Notes: generated by a model not told the origin, from the sequence alone. Shown: positions 24,483-37,741, counted from the first letter of the stretch. The stretch is 64,000 nucleotides of DNA from Gibbula magus (GCA_936450465.1 OW388304.1:8624700-8688699); one strand, 5' to 3'. Numbers and translations are program-made.

Positions 24483-25211
24483 TATCCCACCGGTATGTAA
24501 TACCGTGGGATATAGTCATCACCCCGTCCGTCCGTCCGTCCGTCCGTCGGTCCGTCTGTCCGTCCGTAATCATTTCGTTTCCGGAGCAGAACTCTAAAAC
24601 CGTTCATCATATCTTTCTTAAACTCTCCATGTGTATTACCCACCAACTGAAGTGGTGCCTTTTGATATTTTCAGATTTCTGAAAATTTTATTTTTGGTCG
24701 TTTCCATAGAAACTTGTTGAATTTGGACTTTGATCAGAGACAGGTTCGTTTCCGGAGCACAGCTCCAAAACCGTTCATCATATCTTCCTGAAACTTTGCA
24801 TGTGTATTACCCACTAACTGAAGTTGTGCCTTTTGATATTTTCAGATTTCTGAAAATTTTATTTTTTTTCGTTTCCATAGAAACTTGTTGAATTTGGACT
24901 TTGTTCAGAGACAGGTTCGTTTCTGGAGCACAGCTCCAAAACCGTTCATCCTATCTTCCTGAAACTTTGCATATGTATTACCCACTAACTGAAGTGGTGC
25001 CTTTTGATATTTTAAGATTTTTTCTGTTTCCATAGAAACATGAGAGGGATGTTGGTTGTTGTTGATTTTGACTGCTTCTGGAGCAGATGTCTAAAACCCT
25101 TAACATACCTGAGTCACCGCATCTGTAATACCCACTAACTGAAGTACGGTAGTAGATACACAAGTATCTGTCAAAGATGTGTTTTACAAATTTTGTGGAA
25201 CCGGTGGGATA
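24483..25211 (+). mobile_element. TATCCCACCGGT element, best-preserved copy
   Basis: 729 bp. Left end TATCCCACCGGT followed by its fold-back GTAATACCGTGGGATA; right end ACCGGTGGGATA, the exact reverse complement of the left 12 bases. Between them are a long CCGTCC run (24525-24568) and three units starting at 24576, 24747 and 24918, exactly 171 bp apart, then a unique tail ('gagagggatgttggttg', 'gaagtacggtagtag') shared with the copy at 6.6 kb. No protein is encoded. TA at both edges may be a target-site duplication, in which case the true terminus is TCCCACCGGT. Confidence 0.8.
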
Positions 25212-26328
25212 TGTCATCTTCTGATGACTCTTGTTTGCTTGTTTATTATGGAATCGAACCACGGTTCTAGGTTCAACGTTTATAAAACCACTGTTTCCTT
25301 TGCCCTGGTTTATTATAAATGGTCAAAGGTTATGTTTATAAATACTGACATCGTATTGTTGATTATTTGATCTTATTCATTATATTAGGCCATGTAGATG
25401 TATTTCTCAAAAACTGCTTTTGTACATATATATTTAGTTGATAAAATAACAGTATATATATATATATATTACCACAACCTTATGTTACAAAACAAGTTTC
25501 CTTTCCTTGTATAATATACTCTGTTTCTAATCCTTCAGATCCCTGAGAAAGAAAACACTCGTTTTTTGGTAGAAGTGCTATTACATGTTTCCGTCTGTTG
25601 GTATCATATTCAGTTATTTCCAGTAAACTTGATAGACATATGCAGGTCGGCAAACATATATCTCTGAGCTAAATGTTATTTTGTTTGTTTTAACAGTTTT
25701 CACAAGGTTTTTACAAGATTGGTACAAGGCGAATACAATTAGTTTAAACGAAACAATATATGCTTGGATGTACAATTCATTCATACTGCAATGTTTTAGG
25801 GATTATTATCTGCAGTCAACTCGAACTGAAAGATTATGTCATTATTTTCCCTTATATTGTAGAAACTTCACAACATTCTAAAAGCCTTGTATTGACTCAT
25901 CCACAATGTTAATACACAAAATATGTTATTTTCAAGAAAACTTAAACATTGAATGATATTTATGATAGTGACTTCATCAAATTATCACCATTTTTGAAAA
26001 ATGAAAAATATTTGTATTTGTTTTGATTATTTTTGCAATTCGTGCAATGATATTACACGTATTCATATTTCAGGTAACAAGAATACGAAATATAACGTCA
26101 TATGTTTCCTAACATATGTAAATACAATGCCGCAATGGAGAATTGTGAGTCAATACACATATAAGCACAATCATTTATTGTAAGCTTATTACGAATGACA
26201 GCGTTGGTTGGTTAATATGCAAAATGGTCAGATGATGTCGGATCTACTTACAACGAGTAAACGTTTTTCAAAAGTGTTTGTTACTCTCTCTGGTTACTAT
26301 TGTGCTAAACGTAAATATGTTCCTTGCA
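25212..26328. other. Unassigned AT-rich stretch
   Basis: Contains a short (TA)n at 25453-25470. Frames at 25681-25881 and 26001-26183 are chance-like. Confidence 0.4.
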
Positions 26329-26700
26329 ATCTAGGAACCATATCTGCAAATTGTTCAAACAATCAAGGAGTGTTTCACCAATCCTAGATTGTTTAATCAA
26401 TCTGCAGACTGTGAGACCTAACAATCTAAGAATGGTCACATTCTATTAATTTTTTTGTTGTTGTAGTTCCAATTGGTAGATTGTGAGCGGTTTCAACTAA
26501 TTTCCTGTATACCTCGGTACAAATGGAATTAATACGTTGATGTGAAGGATGTTCTACTGTATCTCAATCTAATCTACAGATTACAGGGCCCCATTACGTG
26601 AATGTGAAACGCTTTTAATCCGTTTCTCCATCCTGTCTTCTTACTATAGGGGTCGAACAATCTGCAGATTGTTTAAACACTCCCGGAAACCTAGATGGTT
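26329..26700. repeat. Palindrome-rich segment with CAATCTGCAGATTG core
   Basis: CAATCTAGGA (26330) pairs with TCCTAGATTG (26380), and AACAATCTGCAGATTGTT (26656-26673) is a perfect 18 bp palindrome. Variants of 'atctgcaaattgttc' and 'aatctgcagactg' occur between. 'aacctagatggtt' near the right edge mirrors 'atctaggaacc' at the left, so this may be a small fold-back element of ~0.37 kb. Confidence 0.5.
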
Positions 26701-28451
26701 AGCAACATCTACACAGTAGTTTTCCTAATATGTGTGTTTGCTGGTGTGACTGCTCAAAACAATGCTACATTATTTTTTAAAAGCATCACACAAAATCGTT
26801 AGCACACACATAATTACTTCTCTCAGTCAACTGTATGTGCTGCTCTGCTAAGTGTACAAACTTGCATAAAATTGTAAATGGCATATTTCATATTTGATTT
26901 ATGGCTATAGTGGTTGCTGAAATGTGATATGATATTGGTTGTTTTCAAGCTACTAACGTATGATGTTATCGTCTTTCAGAACACGTCAACTCTTGTTCCT
27001 TATATAAATGATTTCAGGTTGAGAGCCTCAATACGGAATTTTGTTATTTCAATTAAATGATGCAGCTAATGTGATGCTATTTTAACTGTGACAGGTTAAT
27101 GTTTAGGGATAGTTATCTTTATATTTATGTTAATACGGCGAACGCAGGTTGGGAAAATGTTAATGACATATACATAACTGATACAATAAAGATAGGGAGG
27201 GGTATGTCATGATTTAAACCTGATTCTATTACTCGTTGCATATTTTGTCACTTCTTCACCTCCGATAATGGACAACACATCCGCATTGAATTAAAGTTAA
27301 TTAATTGTAAATTACCGTATACTAATGATGATTACATAATCCATATGCAATTAACTATTGTTCGGGATTCTATTTAGATACCGCAAGAGCGTATAATAAT
27401 CCCGAAATGAAAACAAAATATGCTAGATTACAAAATATATTTCACTGCAAATTGTTGTATAAATGTCACTTCCACACAACACTCGCCCATATAATATACT
27501 GTCTAACTAACGGGGTGTCTGCTATTGAGGTTCAACCACAGGGTCAACGAAAATAATCAGCATGTAATCAGCGGGCTATATTTTTATGAAAATCCTCGAC
27601 TCCAGTGTTGGAAATTGAGAATACCCTATACCTAACATAGAACAATGTCATGCGATACTATTTGAAACTTGCAAACGTTTTGCCAACATTAAGTTGGTTT
27701 TCGACATCAGTTTTTACTATTTAAGATGAGTATACACCCTGCCGTGGAATCGACATGTAAAACATGACATTACATTTAGGATATGATTTAAGAAAAGAAG
27801 CCACGATTGAAATCAAATCGTTGTTTTGTTTGACTACATATTCTGGCAATCTTTATAGAGAAGCGGCTATATGTTTTATACATTGTATATACTGTGAGAT
27901 ATAAGATATTTTCAATTTCCCGTGCCTACAGGTTCGTTCAATGATGCCACGCTGTCAATGTGAATCTGACGTGACATGCTGGTCTAATAATACTGCCCAC
28001 ATCCCTGAAATAGGAAGTTAATTTCCTCTTCTCGCTAGTGTGACCGTTTTCAACATTATCAGTAAAGGAATCATTATTTTGTCTGTGAGACTAACATAGA
28101 TATATTGCAACTCTTACTCAGTATTAATTGGACATCAAACAGTTATATCCTTCCTTTTAGGTTACCTGCGTTACATCTTCAAATAAGTACACCATACACT
28201 TTTGTACTTTGAAAAGTGTGAAAGATATATTCGATGTAAATCATAACGATTTCTCTAAGGCTTTTTTATTTTTCTGGTAAAGGGTCATAATCGTTTCATT
28301 AAAAAATAGACCACCTCAACAACATGCCATTGTATATGTAGCCAATCTGCAAATTGTTCGTTTTCTTTTCTTTCCTAATGTTTGAGAGGCATTTAAAGAC
28401 TTATATACTACTTGATTCCACAATGCGACGTTCATGTATAATAGATCATTT
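26701..28451. other. Unassigned AT-rich intergenic DNA
   Basis: No open frame over 60 codons of interest and no shared repeats seen. Confidence 0.4.
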
Positions 28452-29002
28452 TCAAACATACATATTTAATGTATAATACCAGTCTCTGTGTTGAGTTAAA
28501 AAAAAAATATACTGAACAGCAAAATAAATGCGAGTCCACTGTAACAATTTCGCAATTACTGATAACGCTGTATTGAGCAAATTTGTAATATCAGAGCATT
28601 CAAATTTTTTTAACATGATGTTAATAGCGTGTTGAACAACATGCAGACATAACGCAACGTCAATACTGGTGTATAACTTCTGCAGAGCATGTCTTGTGCC
28701 ATAGTCATTATCTGGGAAAACGGCCACATTCCTGTTCAGATGATGAAGGGCCAAATGTGCTTTTAAATGCAATTGGAACTTGTGCAAACACTCCCATGAA
28801 GTTGTTTGTTGCGAAACCCCTGTCTTTGCTGATATTGATTTGACGTTATGACGTCATTTTGAATATCATTCAGAATGGTTCTATGGGTCTCATTAGGGTA
28901 ATACTTCAAGGTATTGCATTCTTTTCCGGTACCAAGGTGTTCCTCGAGCACATTTACAGTCCTTGCAATTTGTTCATGTTCATTCAATCGGCCAATATCC
29001 AA
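28452..29002 (-). other. Two overlapping unrecognised minus-strand frames (possible broken gene or element)
   Basis: Frames at 29002-28763 (79 codons) and 28787-28452 (111 codons) overlap by 25 bases and could be one reading frame broken by a shift near 28775. Their composition is less AT-biased and more protein-like than other short frames nearby (phrases such as NEHEQIARTVNVLEEHLGTG and DYGTRHALQKLYTSIDVAL). I do not recognise a domain. It could be a decayed host gene, a transposon relic, or chance. Confidence 0.25.
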
Positions 29003-30231
29003 GTTTCCGAAAATTCCACGTGTTTGTGGCCAAGCATTAACATTGAGGTTGGAGTCACAATTTGAGGGCCTTTAACCAGGCTCATGCAGATCATGTTAGC
29101 ATGACAACATGTGACGTGCATTTTCGCGAACTGATACCATTTGACTTTGCAATGGTAACCATCTGTGCTCTACAGTACCAATAGCTCGACATCTTCTCTG
29201 ACATTGAATGATATGACAAACTATGGGCTGATATGCAAACAGAAACTATAATTATTAAAACTCGCGTTTCTTTTGCTGGTCAGTATATTTACATTTGAAT
29301 ATATAGTTGTATCTGAGAAGTCACTTTACCCCAGAAATGAAAGTTTTGAAGAACTGAATAGTGTCAATTAAGATTAGGGATATGCCTGCTTGGAATATGA
29401 ATGGTGTCCGTCACTTAAATGTATTACCTATCTTGTCCGCTTTTTGATCTATGAGAACCAGAAATCTTCGGGTTGTTTCACTAGCAATGTTCGTATTGGC
29501 ACGACATTTCATTGGCTTGTAGCCAACATTTGTCATTCTTATATAAATTTCTTTGACAGATACAACGAAAACCCGAAATAGTAGCCTTGGTTGAACCCGT
29601 CCTCGGTGTACAATTACATACATGTATTATATAATTTTAAAACTAGAATTTTAGTATTTATGAGAAATGATTTAATGATCAATAAACGATTCTGTATTCA
29701 TATAGGCTTGTTTTTATTTTACAATATAGTAAAATTTTCAACTACTGAATTTAAACGGCTAATTTGCTAAGCTTTATTGGGAAAGATGAGTATATAATCG
29801 TAGTTCAATATAGTTTATTTGCTTCCAATTATATGCTCTCAATTTCATATGATTCTCATCAGTTTACATTTCCAACTTTTCCTGGAGAGGCCAAATGACT
29901 ATTATTAGCGATTAACGATTAATGCCAATTGACAGATGATAGTTTCCTGTCTTTAATTATACACTAGTTCTTACAATTATTGATGACATCTTATTTATTG
30001 TACCGTCGCTGATTACAAAAGGTAGGGTATGTTCCGGTGGTTTTTTTTTTTTATTTTATCATACTAGAGGTCAACAATCTATACTTTACATACGGGATAG
30101 TACTCATTTTGGATTCCAATAGTTAGGGATACAATATATGTTTGGATTTATTTTTACCATACACATATGTCTTTAACATCTAACCGGGCGCTTCCATTGC
30201 AATTAAACCGTACTTATTTATTTTTGATACT
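29003..30231. other. Unassigned AT-rich stretch
   Basis: Two opposed ~65-codon frames overlap at 29390-29623; neither has a domain. Confidence 0.4.

Positions 30232-30273
<42 letters not shown>
30232..30273. repeat. (TA)n microsatellite
   Basis: About 20 TA units, interrupted once near the left end. Confidence 0.9.
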
Positions 30274-30275
<2 letters not shown>

Positions 30276-32724
30276 TCTGAAATAACTTGTTCCTAAATGC
30301 CATTGATACAATAAAGTCCTACTTTTAAATTTTCGAATCTAATATAATAATAAAGATATGTTGGAAAAGAAAGCACACAGTAATACGCAGCTACAAAGCT
30401 TGAAACATTACATAATTTTCATAATTTTATTCATATTTATCTATATAATTGAGCTTATCATTCATTTCAATTTGAAGCCTGCAGTTGTGAGTTTAATTTA
30501 GGGAGTTATAATATGACGTTGCATTGACACTCTCAAGGGACCTGTCTGTATTTTAACAAAATATTAGTTGATGCAATTCTAAATGAAAAAGAATACCCAC
30601 TGCAAACGTGCTTCAGGCATGGTATGTAAAAGACTTGTCAAGCAAGGTTAAAAACTAAAATGCATAAAACACATTTTCTTTAACGGGTCTTTGCAAATGC
30701 CAACATGGAAAAGTGGGTCAACTTTAAAACATCGATAGTACATCGATGAGTCTCCATCACCGTCGCCATGAGATAAACTTTCTAAGATGAATCGATTTTA
30801 CATTTGATAATACAAATCTTGCAAATTGTTTTAATACATGTTCAATATGTGTCAAAATTTGGTCAATTTCATAATAAAATGTGTCAAACTTCACTTATTT
30901 GTAATCAAGTTCCTAAAGAATGATGAGCTATGGTAATCCATATTGCCAGCATGCAATGCATATCTGATGAGCTTAAAACAATCTATTAGATTAATCATTT
31001 GTAATGAAGGATTGCTGTTAATTCCAGAACTCAAGAAAGCAAATAATATGGAATAAAAATGTTGATAATTAATGCAACTCCCCAACTTAATCATAGATCA
31101 GAACACGAATGGCAATTTGAACAATCTAAGAAAATAACGTTTCACAACTTCACAACAGATCTCTCATCTGGGAAATGTCATTGACGATGGACTTAATGAT
31201 TAACCAACAAAAACAGTATCATGGCTGTCAATGTCATTACATTTTATTGAATCGATGTTAGTTCGAATCGCCGTTTATTTCTTCATGATGAGACTGCTTT
31301 ATTGATCTTTAGAACTTGTTTGACGACATATTTTTAACACTTTAGATGAAAAAAGTAAATTGATTTCCTCAGAGCTGATTTCCGTATCTGCATGGTTTCC
31401 AGAAGAACCTGCTATGTAGTAGTAAATTAGATACTAGCATCACTCAACTTAACATTGAACAGTATTTTGTTACGATAGGCAAATTGTACTATAAGGTCCC
31501 CTTATGAGACCGGCAAATAAAAACAAAACAAGCCCTTAATATTATTCAAATTATATTGACTGAAAGACACAATTAATGAGATTAACAGAAAGATTTCACA
31601 CGAGAGACAATAAAGATATTATAGGGTCATAGATATACTAATAGAACTCTACAAATGTCTACAATGGTCACCATACGTATTGATCTTGTGACGTATCTGC
31701 ATGATGTTAATAAATGAGTCAGTGTTGACAGATATCCAAATGCAATCATATAGTGTACAAAGTATATATAATCAAAGTGTAGAGTGTCTGTCCTTCCAAT
31801 GTACAAGCTTTCATATACTTTGACTGTATCTGGAAAGCATTTGAAGACTCCATGATGATACACACAACTCCACACGGTCGTTTACATCAAACTTCTGATA
31901 TCCACGCGCATATGCCGGAAGTTATGGGAAGGGAGATAACTCTGTATGTGGGTCGACTGACTGCTCATAGTCCCTTGACTGCCATCAGTGCCTTACTCAC
32001 TCTTTTGTGACCAAAACAAATCAATTTAGTTATAAAAATATTATATTAGGAAAAAACATTCTCATAACGATATTTACGACTGTAGCAGAACCAATTGTAG
32101 ATATACAACTCCGGTCCAAATAAACTCCAACCACATATCTCGTCAGATTTAGTTAAAATCATGAAGATGATGTCAGCCAAGTCTAGCTTCAGGAAGCTGC
32201 CCCATTTCTGCACCAAAAGTTTCAGAAGTTGTTACAAATTATTGGTTTAAATGAGACAAGGGTAACTGTTCAGTTCTCGATCATTGGATTGAGAGAGAGG
32301 TAGAGCTGCCATTTCCAGTCACATGTTTATTAACATAACCTTTGACATCATCATCTCTTGATTATACTATGCTAATATTATTGATATGGGGTGTTGGAAG
32401 TATGTGGTTTCCCACGTAAAAATCAATATAGCAGTTTTACTGGTAAGGAGAGAAGACGGGGTAATTTTAGTATAAATTTCCATGATTAAAATATCATGGA
32501 AAGGTATCGGTGGGAGAATGGATAAACAGTTGGTAAAGCCGTGATGGTGATTGATGTCTGACTCTGAGAGTGTTGCTTCGAATCTCACAAGGGACTCTTC
32601 CCTTAACAAGTATATGAATTTGTACTAGTGCAGAAAATGTGATCCCAAAAATAATGATGTTACAATGTTTAACTTATTACATTCATCAACGTTTAAGTAC
32701 ATATACTTAAGTGTTATACCATAA
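30274..32724. other. Unassigned AT-rich intergenic DNA
   Basis: No gene supported. One AAGGGAGATAACTCT word at 31929-31943, the same word found beside the 7 kb transposon's ends. Confidence 0.4.
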
Positions 32725-32940
32725 ATCATGGACCTTCTACGGGAAGTTATATGTGTCTATTTTGATAATATATAACAGAACAGTTATTGGTTATTGCCAA
32801 TCATGGACCTTCTACGGGAAGTCATATGTGTCTATTTTGGTAATATATAACAGAACAGTTATTGGTTATTGCCAATCATGGACCTTCTACGGGAAGTCAT
32901 ATGTGTATATTTTGATGATATATAAAAGAGGAGCTATTGC
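32725..32940. repeat. Three tandem copies of a 75 bp unit
   Basis: Units begin ATCATGGACCTTCTACGGGA at 32725, 32800 and 32875. The third is cut short. 75 is a multiple of three, so a 78-codon frame (32711-32947) passes through all units with the repeated phrase SWTFYGKSYVSIL. No start context, domain or neighbour supports a protein. Confidence 0.85.
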
Positions 32941-33394
32941 CACGTAGTTATGGCTATATTTTGTCGATATGTGCGATAGATAGAGAGCGTGTTAGTGAGA
33001 CCTTGGCCGCTTGCAGCTGGTTTCCCATGATTTCCTAAGATTGATCGTTCTGTTAGATCCTACTTTTAAGCTAATAAAAAACACTTCCTTATACATCTTA
33101 CTGTCTACACAATACACACTGTGCAACAAACTTCTGTTTGATATTAGGTTTCATCTTATTTTGATGATTTGGACACTGCACATATCAGGGAAACTTTTTA
33201 TCCTTCTATTTCAATCAATCAAGTTTTTACTCATTTCGGTGAGCATCGTGTTTTAGATTTTTTAAAGGCTATACACCTTATAGACAAATTGTAAATTTTA
33301 ACTTTTCATTGTCAGCTTTTATTCAACTAGTGATAATATGCTGATGTTTTTGCGGCCTTCGTGCCGTGTTCTGTTCTTCACTTGCAATTTTCTT
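32941..33394. other. Unassigned stretch
   Basis: Nothing recognised. Confidence 0.4.
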
Positions 33395-33488
33395 TTTTAA
33401 ATTAGGCAAATAAATAAAAAATCTCGCCGCTAATGGCTGCAATACTGCCGAAGCGGCGTTAATAATTCACTCACTCACTCACTCACTA
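33395..33488 (-). repeat. GTGA-tailed TTAACGCCGCTTCGGCAG repeat, minus strand
   Basis: Reversed, it reads (GTGA)n, then 'ttaacgccgcttcggcag', 'tattgcagccatt', 'gcggcgaga' and an AT-rich tail. The same order is seen at 37742-37845 and 55038-55141. The (TCAC)n run lies at 33467-33488. Likely the 3' part of a SINE family. Confidence 0.7.
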
Positions 33489-34275
33489 TTTTGATGAAAG
33501 TACGAAAATTTTTTTTCAACGAATTATCTTTATTATATTACCTCTTTTTAAAAGGAGATTGAAGATTGCAACATCTGATTTGTTTTCAAGACATTGTGGA
33601 ACAATAGATGGATGTAGAATCTGTTGTTTTACAATTTCCCCTTACAATCACAATAGATCTATTGCCAGAAGGATGCTGATACATATAACTCGTATATTAA
33701 AGACAAAACATGACTCAACACGGTGGTTTCATTTCAAAATGATTTTTATAATTGAAAGTTTGACCTTTCAGCGAAATGTAGCCAGCTGTACTGCATTCGT
33801 CGATACTCTTATGTAAAGGATCCAGTTTTTGCTAAAATACATTAATGTGACCGATACATAGTTTCTCTAACATGAAACTAAAGGTTATACAGATATAAAC
33901 ATTTGCATTAGCATTTCGCAGTTATGACATGGTAACCAAAGGTAATTTACATGTACACGCATTATTAAAGCAATACCGAAGAACAATAGGATATTTCATA
34001 TTTTGATTTAAAGTGTAACCCATGTAATTCAACAATATCAAAATTAAATACTAATCTTGTCCGTGAACATAACGGAAGACCTTTCGGCGGAGTTGTCTCA
34101 TTTACTAACAACAATGACAGATAGGCTCTATTAGGAACAGGTGTTGCATTGAAGAGTCCCAGGTAGTATCAGTGTTGAGCATCGGAACATTCAGTCCTGG
34201 TTCTTTAACCCTTTGATTCACCACTGCTGTCACATGGACGTGCAAGACATCTTTACGCCCATGTCATATGTCGCA

Positions 34276-34278
<3 letters not shown>
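33489..34278. other. Unassigned stretch
   Basis: An 85-codon plus frame at 33559-33816 has no recognisable feature. Confidence 0.4.

Positions 34279-34332
<54 letters not shown>
34279..34332. repeat. (TA)n microsatellite
   Basis: 27 uninterrupted TA units, about 260 bp left of the start of the 15 kb duplication. Confidence 0.95.
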
Positions 34333-34335
<3 letters not shown>

Positions 34336-34460
34336 GTTTCCTCGTGAAAATACAAATAAGAGTCTGCATATTTACATGTATATTACGTCTTCTGATGTAC
34401 ACTGTTCTGCATTACATCCACAGGACAAACAGTGTTGGAATCCACTTGCCGGATTCTTCA

Positions 34461-34496
34461 GGATTCTCCCGGATCCGCCAATATTTGGGAGAATCC
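34461..34496. repeat. Hairpin with 10 bp perfect stem
   Basis: GGATTCTCCC at 34461-34470 pairs with GGGAGAATCC at 34487-34496 across a 16-base loop; further GGATCC and GGATTC words surround it. It lies about 100 bp outside the left duplication breakpoint. Confidence 0.6.
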
Positions 34497-34592
34497 GAAA
34501 GGATCCTGCAAATGGATTCAACCACGTTTTGTCCTGTGATCTATGTTGCGTGGTTATGTGCCAACACTTTCCTTTTTATTGGTTTGGACTTA

Positions 34593-37541
34593 TGTAATAA
34601 CTGTTTTTCATTTCTGCTTGCAATAATCATCAAAATAGTCTGTGATCATAACATTTACTGAACAATATCAGCAAAAAGAGTATGCATTAACACATGGTAA
34701 AAGCGAAGAAGGAGATCACGTGTCTATAGTTCTGTAAGTTCTTAAACGACCTAACCTTCTTGATTCACATACGTACTGTATGATAGAGGTCAGAATATAC
34801 AGTGTACGTCTGACGTAACGGCAAGACTTAAAAAATGTTAATTTAAAAACTGTTATTTCATTATTATATGGTATGGAAGAACACATTTAAAACTAAACTA
34901 CTGTTACTGTCTTTCTTTCTACTGCTTTCAATTTCTGATAAGACATTCATTCATACATGTATTGACCTCATCATGAAATTTATAATGTTCCGTTACTGCT
35001 TGCTGTTGTATCATAAATTGATTGCACTGGGATTTCTCCTACAGGTTTCCCTAATTAGCCCAAGAGGTGGAGTTATTTAACGCCGCTTTTAAGAGTAGTT
35101 CATGTTTCACTTCTGGTATCATTACAGGAGGAAAGCCCCACAACCTACACTTGAATATGACAGCCATTTGAATATGGGATTTATGAACATCAATCCAACA
35201 AGAAACAACAACGTATTAACAAGCTGGTGATAAAAAACAAGTGCACTGTCTGAAACTCTATGGAAACAAAACAGGAGTCACGAGTGAAGACTTATTGTTT
35301 ATGCTACTGTTTTTATCTGTAACTTGAAACTGAAAATTAAAAGGTTTAACAAATACAAAAAGCTTCCCCAGATTGAATAATCCACACATCACAATTCGTC
35401 TCCACAAACTACGTGGAGATAATACATGTATACATTTATCAATAATTATGCCGGTACTCTAAAGGCCTCAGGCCTATATTGTACATTGTAAATTCATATA
35501 CATTTGCTTATATATCAACCTTATGTAGTAATGCAAATGTTTGCCAAATGTGACCATGTGTTCTATGATCACATCAAGCTTAATGCAATCAGCAATGCTG
35601 AAGGGCGTAATTGATGCGAAATGAGACGACTTTCTGAGAAATGTGCAACTTTTAAAAAATAAATCCCAATCTACTTGATCACGATTTAATAAGTTTCTGT
35701 TTTCCCAAACTTGAAACGCAAGACGTAAGACAGATATAATTAAACAATAGGACATAAAATGTATCAAATGGATGAATTTATATCTAACTATTTTCAGCTT
35801 AATTTGAAGAAGGTTGTCAAATGTAGTAAAAACCCAATTAAAGTGTTTTGTGATGGTATCCGATTCGTTTGTAAATTGATAAAATAATCTACATTTAAAC
35901 ATTATATCATAATAAGTTTTGTACTTGTTAAGGTTCTGAAGACGGACTCTGGGGTTTTAAATGCTGTCACCTCAAGGTAAACAACTAAGTACTTATGTCG
36001 CATGAATTACAAAGAATTATTGTGGAACTTATTATTTATTCCAAATCGCAATACTGATTCAATTTTCGTGAAATGGAATGGCATCTTGTGAACAATATAA
36101 TGACCTTTAAGATTACAATAACAAATAACAGACGGGGGATCGTAAACAACATTGCTCTGGTGAATGATTGTTAACAAATTTGACATTTTAACAGATGTCT
36201 ATACATATCTTTTATCATGTTTTGAGTAATATGATTGACATCATACCAGCTTCTAAAATGCCTCTCAAAGAAGTTATGATTGACAATGTTGGCTTAAAAT
36301 GGAAACTAATCAAATTAATTAATACACGAAAAGATCCTTTATTACAGATACAGCATTTTTATTCCAGAAATGAGTTCAACTACACATTAATTTATCTTTG
36401 GAATTACTGTGAATTACACAATGTTGGAAGATCACAAAGTTATCCGATAACGGCCCTGTGAGCACCAGAGGAAAACGCTGATTAGCTGTAACATCTGTAA
36501 CGTCTAAACTACCTGTAATTGTATACGTCCCATAAGTCTGCCATCAAAGAGAGAATCAGTTACTGAGGTAATGTTCGGATGTTTTTTCACCATTTTAAAT
36601 AAAAATAGTTCGACAGTTCCATATTATGTTTCTTTAACTGTTTATTCTGTGTTATTTCCGTCGATCCATCAACGGTCAATGCTGTTCCATTGAACTTTTG
36701 TCGCCACGTCAATCGACAACATCTCACCGAAATTAATCAATTGCAAATTTCAGATAGTTTGGTATCCAAGAACATACATGTATAGTTGATGTGTATACGC
36801 AAATCAATGCAGACACTCGATGCTTTGATACGTGCCCTGGACACTTCCTTGTATATATGTGTTGGACTCTTCTCGTCACAATGTGTGTTCTGCCATGAAC
36901 TGGATCCATGTTGATTGACTATATAATGTAATATAATGTTACTTTGTTGTTTATTCTTATACTCATTACTTTTATCATTTAACCATGTAATTGTCCATTC
37001 CATATTATATTATATATTGCAATATATTGCTATGTAGTATCATACACACCCGTTCATACCATTCCATATATCACTATGTAATATATTATCCATTTCCATA
37101 GTCAAATCTATTACATTTACCATGTAACAATTCCATTTATAAGCATTCATTATATACACTCTGTTGGTGTGTATTTTTGCATTTCTCATACAAATTTCTC
37201 ATGTAAATTATACTATTTCTATAGCGGTATTCAAACTCTCACGTGAACTTGCTCGCAAGCTCGCCGTTCACGGAGGTTTGAATCCCGCTTTGACATCGTT
37301 CATTTTCCAGTGCAAACACACAAACTGACATTCAATTCTTAAATAAAGTTCAAGTCAATCATTTTTCATTCTACATTAGTTGGTATGCCTCAACCGCTTT
37401 AGATTTTCTTGTAAATACATTCTTGTTTGCAATTGTCATTATTTAATCTGCCTAGTTTATTTGATATGGCGCCTTAGTATACCAGTATCACCTTGCACTT
37501 CGTTTACTGCTTAGTTTTTGTGTTTATTTCATCTTAAAATA
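34593..37541. other. Left part of copy 1: unassigned DNA, empty insertion sites
   Basis: No gene called. A 142-codon minus frame (35902-35474) is open here but broken by a SINE and indels in copy 2, with no domain. An 88-codon plus frame at 36195-36461 persists, slightly shortened, in copy 2 (51746-51946). A decayed TTAACGCCGC repeat lies at about 35063-35150. Two sequences are the unoccupied targets of insertions found in copy 2: CCCAAACTTGA at 35704-35714 (SINE) and AGTTACTGAGGTA at 36558-36570 (LINE). Near 35910 copy 1 also lacks the 190 bp insert. Confidence 0.6.
37223..37289. repeat. tRNA-B-box-like hairpin in the non-homologous swap region of copy 1
   Basis: Arms AGCGGTATTCAAAC...GTGAAC and GTTCAC...GTTTGAATCCCGCT pair over about 25 bases around a 17-base loop. 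GGTTTGAATCCCGC resembles a pol III B box (GGTTCGAATCC), but the other half of a tRNA is absent. Not present in copy 2. Confidence 0.5.
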
Positions 37542-37741
37542 TCACAAGTCATCCCTCTTAATTAAAGACACATACATTACTTATACATCGAGGTGGTAGT
37601 GTAGTGTTAGGAAAAGCTTATACATGATTATGGTAACAACATTATAATTAATAATGCACTAGATTACTCAATAAAGATACACATGTATGCCAACCACACA
37701 TGGAAGGATAATAATGCACAGTGCTCAATATGACATAATAC

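Noticed and set aside
35474..35902. 142-codon minus-strand open frame in copy 1
   Set aside because: No domain, no splice context, and in copy 2 it is broken by a SINE and indels; AT-rich chance frame.
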